Source: Asparagopsis taxiformis | Taxonomy: Eukaryota; Rhodophyta; Florideophyceae; Bonnemaisoniales; Bonnemaisoniaceae | DNA length: 64,000 bases | Reading direction: 5' to 3' | NCBI GenBank assembly: GCA_030407315.1 | Contig: JALQPE010002422.1 | Coordinates: 1 to 64,000 of the forward strand | Shown here: one piece after another, positions 34,260 through 44,044 of the stretch | Layout: each line of letters begins with the position of its first letter | How positions within the stretch are numbered: position 1 is the stretch's first letter | Notes under the pieces: generated by a model | The model's database searches: none | What the model was told of the DNA's origin: nothing | What the model saw: only the letters and a program-made list of their open reading frames with translations | Translations under genes and position numbers: made by a program

Positions 34260-35385
34260 GTCAACACGCCACGCCGACAAGCAAAGATGCATCTTTGGAC
34301 TGATGTTCGAGGATCATGATCCTCGAACACTCGTGGGCGACGGCTGGACGCGATGGAGAAACGTCTGCTTCAGTTTCCTCATCCGAAACAGAGGGCAATA
34401 GCAATGGAGATGGCGAAGCAGAAGCAATTCCGGTCGGGCCCAAAATGGAGTGGGCGACACTGAAGCCGAAACATTGTCAGTGGGCGCCGGTGAAATTATA
34501 GAGGCAGAAGGCGTCGCCGATGCTAGTGCCACTGTTATGCCTGCAGATACTGACGGTTGCTGCACGATTGGAGACAAAGTCGGAGACGCGGATACTGTCC
34601 GGAATTGACTTGCCACGAGAATTGCGCTTTGAGAAGGCTGTGCCAATGGTTTCGCCAGGTATAAAACTTGATGGTGTATCACTCTGCAACGTAATGGTTA
34701 TACCAGTTGACGGTGACGGTGGCGGGGTGTTCGACGCTGTTAGTGACGATGGTGTACTCGGAAGCGGAGAACTGGTTGGTGCCGCAGAATTTGAAGAACT
34801 AGCAGACGGCGTTGGCGTTGATGATGTACTCGCCTGTGGAGAACTAGTAAGTGTCGCAGAAGAAGAAGAGCTTGCAGATGGCATCGGCGTAGATGATGTA
34901 CTTGCTCGTGGAGAGCTAGTGGGCGCCGCAGAGGACGAAGAACTGGCAGATGGCGTCGGCGTTGATGACGTACTCGCTCTTGGAGAACTAGTCGGTTCTG
35001 CAGAAGACGAAGAACTGGCAGACATAGACGCAGATGGTGTTGTGCTCAGCACTGGAGATGGTGCCTCACTCGGTGTGATTTGGCCAGATGACGAGGATGA
35101 TGGCGTGACAGAAGTCGAGACGCTCGGTTGAGGAGTGGGCGAAACGGGTCGAAGGGGCGTTGGTGTCACAGTCGGTTCAATCGACGCTGCTGACGGGCTC
35201 GGAGTCGGTGTCGATGTTGGCGTCGGTGCAGTAATTGACTTTGTCGGTGATGCAGAAGCTTGTACGGGCACTGGCATCGGCGTCTTTGTGGGCCCTCGGG
35301 GCGATTCGCTTGGCGATAGCGTCGGCATTGCTGAGGCGCTAGGTGATGCGAGCTCGCTGGTCAAGCTACTCGGACTACCTGTCAA
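34260..35385 (-). pseudogene. mucin-like Ser/Thr/Pro/Ala-rich ORF with frameshifts
   Basis: The 302-codon frame 34477-35385 is mostly PTxTPxPS and repeated blocks of ASTSSTPTPSASSSSSA (four imperfect copies). The same composition continues in a second frame to about 34440 and in a third to about 34261, so two single-base shifts are likely. Low complexity prevents any functional call; cell-wall or extracellular mucin-like proteins and plain simple-sequence expansion are both possible. There is no visible signal peptide at the first ATG. Confidence 0.4.
34304..34329. repeat. perfect 26-nt palindrome
   Basis: Arms TGTTCGAGGATCA, centre at the TCATGA. It lies in the 3' part of the Ser/Thr-rich relic. 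Confidence 0.9.
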
Positions 35386-36239
35386 TGATGGCGACGGAGA
35401 GATACTCGGCTGGAGAAATGAAATGGTACTAATATGGTCAGTTTGGTGTCTTGCAGGCCGATTGATGTAGGAAAGTTGAACGCGGTGCGGGAATCGAACG
35501 TACTGTTACTGACGCCGAGTCAGAAGGCCTCGGGATATCGTTGAAAAAGTTTTGCACATCCACATCGACTCTGTAAATGCATGTGGATTCGGCTCTGACG
35601 GCAATCATATATGAATGTTACCGTCCAAATTGAGGTTGAGAATGACAGGCCTGGTTCCGATAAAGGTGCGAACTACTTGGAGAGATGTACTTTGGGATTC
35701 ATCCAAGAAGATAAATGTTTCATCTCTACCGAACCACGTTTGGCCGCAAGAACGAGCAGAATCTGCCACAGAAACCCTGTATTTCTTGCCAGAAAGTTGG
35801 GACGACAGTGATTGGAAGACCGTCATCTTATCAAAGTCATCGCGAATGGAGCTCTGAAACTGGGCGAGACGAATACCTATGAGATTGGAAGATTCTATAA
35901 GCCTCATTTCACCGCTATCGGTGCATGGGGTTGCTCAGAATTAGTGTGAAAGTCTACATGGCATGGCTGTACAGTCAATAGAAACACGGTGCATAATTAA
36001 ATTTTTGTAAAACATTATGTAAACTATGAGCTCAGAAATGATCATATTTCCTTGGTAACTACCAATAGGGTTGCTGCAGCGCTGGACGGTAGAATCGCAA
36101 GCAGTGGAAACAGGCTGTCTGTACAAAATAGCAGAAAAGAAGAAACAGACTGTCAAACAGCGGATCTGAGCAGGGCTGAACCATACATGGATTTTCAGTG
36201 GAATTCCAGTCAATCATTATTTCATCGTCGTTCTCATTG
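35386..36239. other. no recognisable gene
   Basis: A 100-codon minus-strand frame (35605-35907) has globular protein-like composition (for example WFGRDETFIFLDES) but no motif I recognise. It may be a fragment of a larger lost gene. Confidence 0.45.
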
Positions 36240-36337
36240 GCTACAATTCAATCAACATTTTTCTGGGTCAATCAACATCTCAAAATTTGCCGATTCTGGT
36301 TTGGAAAGTACGTTCTGTTCATATCGAAACCAGTGTT
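36240..36337 (-). repeat. right terminal inverted repeat of the large transposon
   Basis: Inverted match to 7836-7880, ending CAGTGTT at 36337, with two GTTGATTGA copies (read on the minus strand) just inside. The flank is CACA at 36338-36341. Confidence 0.7.
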
Positions 36338-36764
36338 CACAGAACACATCCTCATACCACAGAAGAATTTTCTTCCTCTCATACCTCATCCTTAAAACCT
36401 CCATCAGCTCCATGTAAATTTCGATGTAAATATTTTCTATACTATGCAATCTCAAACATGTATGAGCCTATGCCTTTCCGCTTTGTCACCCTTGAATATT
36501 GGTACTCATGTATTCATAAAATAGGGCCACCCACATCCCTATCCCGTTCTGCAAGCTTTACAAACCACTAGACGCATACTCCACAACTATACAACAAACA
36601 CTACTCGCTATTTCAGACGACGCGGTACACAAGTAGCGTAGTCTCAACCTTCCGTGACGCCTTCCCTGATGCGTACTAGTGCGAAACACGTCTAGACGTA
36701 TATCAGAAGTGAGTGCGGGAATTTTCGGCACAGGAGATGCTGGGCCACCAAATTGATTTTTCGG

Positions 36765-37735
36765 AAATTTTAGAATTTCTGGGCTGGCCAGCAATGCAAT
36801 CGAGCTGGACATCCACCGGACGTCCATTTCAGGTTGGTCGTGAGAGAGTGGGGCGGGACCATGATGAAACAAGGACCAAGACCTGTCCCTGACGTGTTGA
36901 GCCTGAAATCGACCCATCGTTATGCGCCATTTAGCCTTACAGTTGGTGCTTACAGAAGCCAGTGACAACCCCACTCGGGGCGGCGGCTCCGGTTCCTGGG
37001 GCCGTTGTGGCCAAATTAGACACCTTGATTTGAATTGAAATTTGGGCTATTCTCAAAAACATGCACATGTGAACATGTTTTTAAGATGGGGTGTGCCGTA
37101 CGGCACAATCAACCGCCCAAATCGATGTTTTTTGTAATTTTTTTCTGCCCGAAATATTACAATTTCTGGGCTGCCCAGCAGTGCAATCGAGCTGGACATC
37201 CACCGGACGTCCATTTCAGGTTGGTCGTGTGCTGCCTACATCCACGCATTGCAGCAACTGAGCAGGCGGGTTCACTACTAATACAAAGTACACGGAATAT
37301 GAGTAACGTGATAGGTGAGTAGTGTTTGTCGTGAAGGTGTAAGGCGGGACCATGATGAAACAGGGAAAAAGATGTCACCCTCGCATAACTTAGGCTTAAA
37401 GCCTGGAATCGAACCCTCGTAAGACGCGATTTTGGCTTACAGTTGGTGCTTACAGAAGCCAGTGACAACCCCACTCGGGGCGGCGGCCGGTTCCTGGGGC
37501 CGTTGTGGCCAAATTAGACTCCTTGATTTGAATTAAATTTTGGGCTATTCTCAAAAACATGCACATGTGAACATGTTTTTGAGATGGGGGTGTGCCGTAC
37601 GGCACAATCGACCGCCCAAATCGATGTTTTTTGCAATATTTTTTTGTGCCCGAAATTGTAGAATTTCTGGGCTGGCCAGCAATGCATCTGAGCTGGACAT
37701 CCACCGGACGTCCATTTCAGGTTGATCGTGTATCG
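36765..37735 (-). repeat. tandem duplication containing CCGGACGTCCATTTCAGG
   Basis: The landmark GGGCTGGCCAGCAATGCA recurs at 36781, 37168 and 37669 (spacings 387 and 501). The longer unit carries about 100 bp extra. Units share CTTACAGTTGGTGCTTACAG and ACCCCACTCGGGGCGGCGG blocks. On the minus strand near 37401-37411 there is GGTTCGATTCC, a perfect polymerase III B-box. In the other unit it is degenerate. The repeats could be tRNA-derived, but no A-box or cloverleaf is convincing. Confidence 0.65.
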
Positions 37736-37998
37736 TGCACGTCCGCCCATTACCAGAAGCAAGTAGGCGATGGAGCACGTACAAACCCAATTGTTCTGCT
37801 ATTTCTAGCATAGACCATCGCGTCTAGAGATGTGACGGAATCGTCCTGGAAATCATGCTCCAACCCACGAGGGAATGGACAATCTAGTTTGAAAGCATGG
37901 AACGGAAGTACATTATAGTAGGTTCATAGATTGAAAGTGATAAAGGAGATGATTATATTATCGATAATTGTTTACCAAAGTAGTAGTTGTTAAGCTAT

Positions 37999-40977
37999 CT
38001 AGCCGTCGGAAAATTGTTCTTCCTCTTCGTCCCCACTATAATCAGGATCTCCTGGCAGAATAGGCACCAACGGGACATCACTAATTGTGTAGGATATAGG
38101 CTTGCGTTCTGGCTTGCGTTCTGCCGTCTTCATCCGCGTCATTCCGAGCTGCCCTGTCATCTGCCTACGATCTTTCTTGACCGGGATGGGAACAACTGTC
38201 TTGTGGCGAACATTGACAGGTGCCGGTTGACTTTGCCTGGCAGACCGGCGCGGGGCATTGGGGATTACTTCTTCTTCGAATCCCAACCGCCTGATGAAAC
38301 CAAACGAAACATTGTCGGGAATCGGATACGACGCATTCCTGAAATACGTGTGATACCTCGTTGTCGTGTGTGACACAACTCTGTCGACATGCCCTGCCCC
38401 GGCATGTTGTACATGGCCGTGACCAATGAAGACTGAACGTGGCGGAACGATTACCTTTTTCAGCTTCATCGTCTTGGCGTACATATCTAATTCCAGCGCT
38501 TTGGAAAAGACGTACTTGTGGGACCCTGGACACACCCAGATAGGGAATGGGTCATCTCCGTTGGCAATAACAAAGTAACCCGGAAGTTGATCTTTGCGGT
38601 CGCGAGGAGGAACAGGGAAATCATTGTGTGGGACCTGCCGAGGACACCCCTTTCCCGTTATCAAAAACCGTCCCCCAGATGCCGGCATGACAAGTTTTTC
38701 TCCCGGTAAACCGCACTCCTCCAGCCCTATCAGCCGGACAAGGATTCCCAACCACACATCCAGCAGGGCTCGCCGAGTCACAAACTTGAACCGGTCGGTA
38801 CGCGACTCGTCGTTCTCGGCATAGTCAACCAGGCAGTGGCGCGTAGACGTGAAGCGAGCCCTCCCCTCATTCCGGTTCTTCTCATCTGTTTCATCGTCCC
38901 CCGTATTGACAATGGGACTCCACAGCTGCCGGTTCCCAGGGTCCTTGTGCACCTCCTCCCCCTCCCACGTTCCCAAAAAGTACCGAAACAATTCCTGGAT
39001 AGGAATTTCTTCCATGAGACCCAAGTCAAATGGGAACTTGTCCGACGCATCGAGGTAGCTTACATCCGCGAAATTGTGCATCACCGTATACCCTCGCTCG
39101 TTGATTTCCGTTCGGCAATTGTGGAAGTACGCCATACCAGTGCCGGCCTCATACGAATCCTTCCAGCTTGTAGACATTCGCGCAACCTGGGCGAAGTCCA
39201 GCCTCGAGGGTAGAAACGTCGATGTAGGCTCACACATCGCCTTGGCAGCCATCTTCCACGCTGCGAAAAACATCGGATAGATGGTGTCGATCTCGAAAAC
39301 AAGATGACGAGCCCGATGTTGTTCCGGAATATGCAGCCCCTCAAACACAGGGTCCATCGCCACTTGCTTCAAATACCTCACTTCTCTGCCCTCCTCATCG
39401 ATTTCCACACTCTCCAATAACAACCTGAGCTCAATCGGGGGCAGACAACCAACCCTCACCGATGCGATGACGTCCGCGGGACGCTGCGCCAGATGATGCC
39501 CTTCAGCTCGGTCTTTGACTTCGAAATCGTCGGGAAGAGATGGCATCCGGTCGTCGAACAGGAGGTCGTGTTCAGAAGGAGAGTCACGAACGATGTAACC
39601 GTCTTCATCGACTTCGACTCCTTCCGGAACAGTGAGTGTAATTGTCACTTCGCGGACCCCCTTGCTTTCGACTTGGCCCTCGTCTGCACTGTTGTTTTCT
39701 TCCTCGTCCGAAACGTTATGGACAGATTCTTGGTTGGAGGGAGTCGCACCAGCACGTTGGTTATCTTGGGGGACAATCTCAACGGCAGAATCGGGGGAAC
39801 GGGCGGAGTCTTCGTCAACCTCATCACCGGAAGCAGTGGCTTGTTGTTGATCGGTGGGTTTATCAACAACGGCCTGTTCTTCTTCCCCGGCGGATTGTTG
39901 TACCACAACCGGCTCTTCTTCCTCGAGGCGTGTGCTCCCCGTCGAGCGAAGTCGCTGTGAACGGCGGCGGATGCCATGCGAAGCAGGCTCATGTTCGACA
40001 TTCCGCTGCTTCTTGTGAGTGAGTCTCACATTGGCAGCAGAAGGGCGGCGTTTGCGTCGAGCCTTAGTCTTCTTCTTCAATGTCGGATTGAAAAACTCTT
40101 TCAAGTTCGTTTCCAAATCCTGTAAACGCGTGGTTCTCCGTCGCATTCGAACCTCACTGCTCCGGTCGTCCCCTCTATACATTGCAATGGCATTGGTGAG
40201 ATGCCATTGCAACTCCTTCGGCTGCTTAACCGACCCAATTGCCATCTCTGTGCTCAGAAATGACTTGCGCATAATACTCTTTGGGCGCCCAAACGCAGCG
40301 TACAGAGAATTTGCTATTGCAGTCACGCGACGGACGTATGTATAGAAGTCGTTCACGTCAAAGCGTCCATCCGGACGTCCACCATGAGCAGGGTTCAAGT
40401 ACTCCGAAAGACCACGCAAGACGAAGACAAAGTTTTCTTCCAGCAACTCGCGCACTATCTTGTGGTCCAGGTACGTTATCCCAATCTCGTTGCGGCACTC
40501 GGAATTGTTCAGCTCACGCAACACTTCGTCGAGAACAGGATGCTTCAGCGTTGCTATAGCCAAACGCGTCCACCGCCGGGCCGTGTTCGTTGAATTCATC
40601 ATCCCCATGAACTGCGCCTCGAACAATGTTCGGATGACATCAGACTCACGCAAGTCGCCAGCGTTTTCCACGTTATTTGCAACAGCAATCGTACGGATGA
40701 ACTGCTGGATGGACGACAAGATTCGAACCAGGGAGCGCTCCGTCAGTTGCGTCCCAGTCGTATGGTTCGACTCTGCACTCTTGTGGATGATCTCATGAGG
40801 CTGAAGATCACTGTCGTCCTTGCGGCGAAGGTAGTACACATCCAGAGGCTGAGTAACCCAGCGCAAGCGGTTTGCGTCCTGTGGCAGCTTGGTTCTGTGC
40901 ATACGGGTGAGGCGCGTGAAGTCATCCGCAATGCTATGCATAGCATTGAGACGATGCAGTCCGTCGATCACGGTCAC
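37999..40977 (-). CDS. ParB-like domain fused to 2OG-Fe(II) dioxygenase-like domain
   Basis: 992 codons, uninterrupted, continuing the ParB start encoded at 40974-41359 after one frameshift. It opens with VTVIDGLHRLNAMHSI (the ParB DGxHRxxA box), then a helical region like that after the ParB box of the 25.8-28.2-kb methyltransferase. A basic, then highly acidic linker follows (about residues 285-460). The C-terminal half holds a double-stranded beta-helix oxygenase signature: HNDF (H784, D786), IWVCPGSH, VPPRSVFIGHGHVQHAGAG (H858) and RYHTYF (R874). H-x-D...H plus a following Arg are the iron and 2-oxoglutarate ligands of 2OG-Fe(II) dioxygenases. The reaction would be hydroxylation; by analogy with TET/JBP and AlkB enzymes and with the ParB partner, DNA bases are a plausible substrate, but this is inference. 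A basic tail ends in an acidic patch. The 5' end is broken by the LTR of element A. Confidence 0.7.
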   Translation of the reverse strand: MTVIDGLHRLNAMHSIADDFTRLTRMHRTKLPQDANRLRWVTQPLDVYYLRRKDDSDLQPHEIIHKSAESNHTTGTQLTERSLVRILSSIQQFIRTIAVANNVENAGDLRESDVIRTLFEAQFMGMMNSTNTARRWTRLAIATLKHPVLDEVLRELNNSECRNEIGITYLDHKIVRELLEENFVFVLRGLSEYLNPAHGGRPDGRFDVNDFYTYVRRVTAIANSLYAAFGRPKSIMRKSFLSTEMAIGSVKQPKELQWHLTNAIAMYRGDDRSSEVRMRRRTTRLQDLETNLKEFFNPTLKKKTKARRKRRPSAANVRLTHKKQRNVEHEPASHGIRRRSQRLRSTGSTRLEEEEPVVVQQSAGEEEQAVVDKPTDQQQATASGDEVDEDSARSPDSAVEIVPQDNQRAGATPSNQESVHNVSDEEENNSADEGQVESKGVREVTITLTVPEGVEVDEDGYIVRDSPSEHDLLFDDRMPSLPDDFEVKDRAEGHHLAQRPADVIASVRVGCLPPIELRLLLESVEIDEEGREVRYLKQVAMDPVFEGLHIPEQHRARHLVFEIDTIYPMFFAAWKMAAKAMCEPTSTFLPSRLDFAQVARMSTSWKDSYEAGTGMAYFHNCRTEINERGYTVMHNFADVSYLDASDKFPFDLGLMEEIPIQELFRYFLGTWEGEEVHKDPGNRQLWSPIVNTGDDETDEKNRNEGRARFTSTRHCLVDYAENDESRTDRFKFVTRRALLDVWLGILVRLIGLEECGLPGEKLVMPASGGRFLITGKGCPRQVPHNDFPVPPRDRKDQLPGYFVIANGDDPFPIWVCPGSHKYVFSKALELDMYAKTMKLKKVIVPPRSVFIGHGHVQHAGAGHVDRVVSHTTTRYHTYFRNASYPIPDNVSFGFIRRLGFEEEVIPNAPRRSARQSQPAPVNVRHKTVVPIPVKKDRRQMTGQLGMTRMKTAERKPERKPISYTISDVPLVPILPGDPDYSGDEEEEQFSDG

Positions 40978-41359
40978 GTTCGCATTGGCATGGAATTTTG
41001 GAATTTGCCATTCTGGAACAGACGCGTGTCGGCGGGCAGATGCGTGTTCTGCGACCTCAGCACCGTCACAGTGATACGCGAAGAGCTCACATACCCCACA
41101 GCCAACATATTGTTGCGTAGGTCCTCCACGTGGTCTTCTTTCACATCCCGAAGGGTCACGGCCGGTTCCACTAGCTGCCTCACCAGCACAGTCGCTCCTT
41201 CTCCGACGTAATCCGACGTCACAAACTTGGACACCGTAATTTGCGTCCCCTGCTGCTCACGAATGCTTTCCGCCACCTCCGGTTCGTCGTCCACCTCGGT
41301 TACGTCTGTAGGACCAGCCGGGATGGCGGTCACTAAGAGAGTTCTAGAATCGCTTGCCT
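40974..41359 (-). pseudogene. N-terminal ParB part of the dioxygenase fusion, frameshifted and cut by an LTR
   Basis: The frame has VTLRDVKEDHVEDLRNNM and VGYVSSSRITVTVLRSQ, i.e. the N-terminal helix and strand that precede the DGxHR box in ParB-type domains. A one-base shift near 40,990 leads into the 992-codon frame. On the 5' side the open frame runs into the LTR of element A at about 41360; the start codon in that LTR is not native. The true 5' end of the gene has been displaced by the retroelement or lies beyond it. Confidence 0.6.
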
Positions 41360-42114
41360 TGTTAGGGCGTGTTGAACCGTAACGCGCTCGTGAACTTGCG
41401 TTTCGCACGTCGCTCGGTCGCGCTGGCGGACGGGTGGTACAACGGCGGAACGTGCAGGGTCGATCGCAACACGGGATTCGCGGGCCGGCGCAAGCCGTGA
41501 TCTCGGGGGGAGATCACCGAGTAAACTCGAGCTCAACACGATCCACGCAGGGGTCGTAAATCCCTGGCCTAGCGGTAGGCGACGCAACGCGCGGTCTCGC
41601 GGTGCGACGCAATTCGACAGTCGGTAAACGCGGCGCGCGCGCACGTATGTCGGCGATCGTGAGCAATCCGCACGCAACGTTGTAACGCAATCGGTCCTCG
41701 CGACGCGCTCAACGCTTAACTCGTAGCTGCGAAAGTGCTGACTGTTTATTGGTAGGGTGCGAAGCCATGCGACCACTAATAGCTAACTTACTTGGGACAG
41801 GCTGTCCTTGTGTGGCCGACCGGCGGCGGCCGCACGCTCGCACGCAAAAAGGGAAATATTTGGGAAAAAGACTTTCGTCATAAAAAACCCAAAAAAGGGA
41901 AATAAAGGGAAATTCGCGGAAATCGCTACACGTGGCGCGGCTCGCGGTTTCGTGGCAACGTACGCGCGCACGCGCTCGCATTGACGCTCCGTGACACGTA
42001 ATCAAGGCGCCACACGTACGCTCGCTTACTAAACTAACTCAAACGGATGCTTGCGGACTAGCGTAAACGCGCGCGCTCGCATCGGTTCCATCGACCAACT
42101 TAAATTGCGCCACA
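41360..42114 (-). repeat. 3' LTR of element A
   Basis: The inner end is fixed by a polypurine tract: on the minus strand GTCGGGGGGAG is followed by TGTGGCGCAATT at 42114. The outer end is a TGTT at 41360 or 41370; 41360 gives a minus-strand end CCCTAACA, closest to element B's GTCCTACA. Both LTR families therefore run TGTGG...ACA. No second copy is in the window to confirm the length (745-755 bp). Confidence 0.65.
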
Positions 42115-42125
42115 CTCCCCCCGAC
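42115..42125 (-). other. polypurine tract of element A
   Basis: Minus strand GTCGGGGGGAG immediately upstream of the LTR start; the plus-strand primer site for reverse transcription. Confidence 0.7.
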
Positions 42126-42173
42126 TAACTCCACAGCGCGTCCTCGCGCGTAACGTTCTCGTGCACACCTTCA

Positions 42174-42296
42174 GCTCTCTTCTGTCTTCTTCTCCTCTTC
42201 CAATCTTCTGCTTCTCTTCCATCCTTCTGCTTCTCTTCCATCCTTCTGCTTCTCTTCCATCCTTCTGTCTCTCTTCCATCCTTCTGTCTCCATTCC
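42174..42296 (+). repeat. CT-rich minisatellite
   Basis: About five copies of a roughly 20-bp TCTTCCATCCTTCTGCTTC unit. It lies just upstream of the antisense ORF start (its leader on the plus strand) and just upstream of the polypurine tract of element A (purine-rich on the minus strand). Confidence 0.85.
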
Positions 42297-42340
42297 GCGC
42301 GCGCTCGCTCCGTTAACGCTACACGCACTCGCGCTTCGTA

Positions 42341-44044
42341 ATGTCGCGCGATAATAACGCTCTGCCGAGTTGGCTTCGCGCCGGCGCTGCGTCTCGCGAC
42401 GAACCGTCGACGCCCACGAACGCGTCTCCTCGCCCTGCGCGTATCGCGTTTCCTTCTCTTTCAAGCCCGGAGAGTCCCTATTACATGTCCATGGCGCAGG
42501 CATCCTCTTCAACCGTACCCGTAACCGCGAGCGGCCGTGGCGGCAGTGGCGTCGTCGCATCGTCTGACGTTGTCGCTACGGTAGATGCGACCGCGACTCC
42601 AACTTCTGCGTCAGCTGCGCGTTCTGGGAGCGGCATCCCGCTTCGTTCGGTTCCTGCGCCTGCGTCCGTTTCGCTTCCGTCGGCCGCGCAAGACGCTCCC
42701 GAGTCGATTCCGCGCGCGCGCTACGACGACCCGATCGCTTTCCGATTTATGCCACGCCCTATGCCGACGTGGGCGGAGTTGGGCCGTCGCCACTTCTTCC
42801 CGCAGCGCTTTCAATGGACGCGCATCGCTGACGTATCGCGCTATGCCGTGTTACCCGGCCACAAGGACGCGCAAGCGGTGTGGGACGCGCGGCGCGAATC
42901 GGCGTCGTGCGACTTGGCGGTCCCCGCGAACTTACCGTGCGACGCGTACTTTCTCGAGGACGAAGCCGACGAACGACTCGTACGCCACCTGGCCCGGTTG
43001 CGCGTGATGCGTCGCGACGAATTTGCGCGAGTCGATCCATGGGCCGCGACGCCCAGTGCGGGCTTCTTACTTGACGGCGGTGTTCCGTGGAACGACGTTG
43101 AGCACGAACGGGAGGCGAGCGTGCCATGGTTCCTTAACGCGGACATGCGCCCGGAAGCGCGGCGCGAGTTGCGTTTGCGGCGCACGTCGGGCTACTTCGT
43201 TACGTATCGCGATATCGAATTTCGCGAATTTCCTGATGACCGCGTCGCCGCTTTCTTCCCGCATTACGATGCGCGCGATTGGCCGGAAGCGCCCGACTCG
43301 TTGTCGGTGCCGCTTCCCTGCGTGTTCCACTACGCGCCGTCGGTATTGCTCGGGCGCGACGTTCCGGTCGAGGCTCGTTCGTATTTCTGGGCTATCGCTC
43401 TGAGCGAGTGGGTGGTGATGGTTGCCGCTGCGTGGCTTCACGTCGCTTACGTCGAGCGCCGCTTCTTGCGCTTGAACGAGAAATTGATCGCGGGAATCGA
43501 GCGCGTCGGCGTTTCGGCGATCGTGCGGGGCGGAACGTATACGGCGGCGCATCTCGAAAGTCTCTTGACGGAGCATCGCGCGTGCGCGTGGGACGAAACT
43601 CCGGTTTTCGACCTCGCGCCTGGTATGGACTTCAAGGAGGGCGGGCAATGGTTGCCCTGGAGCGCGGAGCGCGGCGTCGTCGACTGGGCGCATGGTTCGC
43701 TTGGCGTGCACCGGCACACTGAAATTCCACATCTCCTTCTCAAGTCGCCGCGCAATCCGTCGCGCGACGCGTTTGCGCATTTAGAGGCGCGCGATGTCGT
43801 TACCGTTGATGCCGTGTTGTCCGCGCTATCAACTAACGAGCTGCACGTTATGCGCGCGACCGATTCGCGCGAGTATGCGCAGTATCTTGGCATGGCGGCT
43901 TTGTTGGCGATCGAACGTCGGCGTTTCCGAGACGGCCGATATTCTCTTTCTCCGAGCCACCGCGCGCTCCTATCGACGTCGAGCGACTCGACGCGGCGCT
44001 GCGCGCGGAGTACGTTAAGGTTTACAACGAGTTGCAGGCCTTGA
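42341..44044 (+). CDS. antisense ORF of element A, part 1
   Basis: 567 codons from an ATG directly after the CT-rich leader. It has a Ser/Ala/Thr-rich N-terminus to about residue 120, then a globular part rich in Arg, Trp and Phe. The globular part matches the ORF at 184-1638 in order: YFVTYRDIEFREFPDDRVAAFF against VVSYDDYFALRYADADDL, then a Pro-rich block, then ALSEWVVMVAAAWLHVAYVERR against AAVDVEHAAMFACSLFVERR. The shared segments suggest protein-level constraint in two different elements. The biologically real protein probably does not end at 44044: near 43,940 the coding signal moves to the frame of the next entry (FSFSEPPRAPIDVERLDAAL), so the last 35 or so codons are likely out of frame. 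No fold recognised. Transcription would have to be antisense to the retroelement, driven from or near the 3' LTR. Confidence 0.65.
   Translation: MSRDNNALPSWLRAGAASRDEPSTPTNASPRPARIAFPSLSSPESPYYMSMAQASSSTVPVTASGRGGSGVVASSDVVATVDATATPTSASAARSGSGIPLRSVPAPASVSLPSAAQDAPESIPRARYDDPIAFRFMPRPMPTWAELGRRHFFPQRFQWTRIADVSRYAVLPGHKDAQAVWDARRESASCDLAVPANLPCDAYFLEDEADERLVRHLARLRVMRRDEFARVDPWAATPSAGFLLDGGVPWNDVEHEREASVPWFLNADMRPEARRELRLRRTSGYFVTYRDIEFREFPDDRVAAFFPHYDARDWPEAPDSLSVPLPCVFHYAPSVLLGRDVPVEARSYFWAIALSEWVVMVAAAWLHVAYVERRFLRLNEKLIAGIERVGVSAIVRGGTYTAAHLESLLTEHRACAWDETPVFDLAPGMDFKEGGQWLPWSAERGVVDWAHGSLGVHRHTEIPHLLLKSPRNPSRDAFAHLEARDVVTVDAVLSALSTNELHVMRATDSREYAQYLGMAALLAIERRRFRDGRYSLSPSHRALLSTSSDSTRRCARSTLRFTTSCRP

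Larger units (their letters stand above)
7832..36341 (-). mobile_element. large (28.5-kb) DNA transposon with TIRs and CACA target duplication
   Basis: The left end at 7836 and the right end at 36337 are inverted copies. They start AACACTG, share a block containing TATGAACAGAACGTACTTTC and CCAAACCAGAATC, and are each followed inward by two copies of a GTTGATTGA-type motif. The outside flanks are CACA at 7832-7835 and CACA at 36338-36341, fitting a 4-bp target duplication. Inside, once the nested 14.4-kb insert is removed, a minus-strand transposase and a minus-strand ParB-methyltransferase lie next to each other. A second transposase relic and two decayed low-complexity genes occupy 29.4-35.4 kb. 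Element size, ends and cargo are seen in the sequence; that all the content moved as one unit is inference. Confidence 0.6.

Noticed and set aside
37340..37460. tRNA gene on the minus strand
   Set aside because: B-box present, but no acceptor stem pairing or A-box could be built.
25140..41359. ParB genes as bacterial or phage contamination
   Set aside because: They are continuous with eukaryotic transposon ends, and the second is interrupted by a chromovirus LTR; composition matches the surrounding elements.
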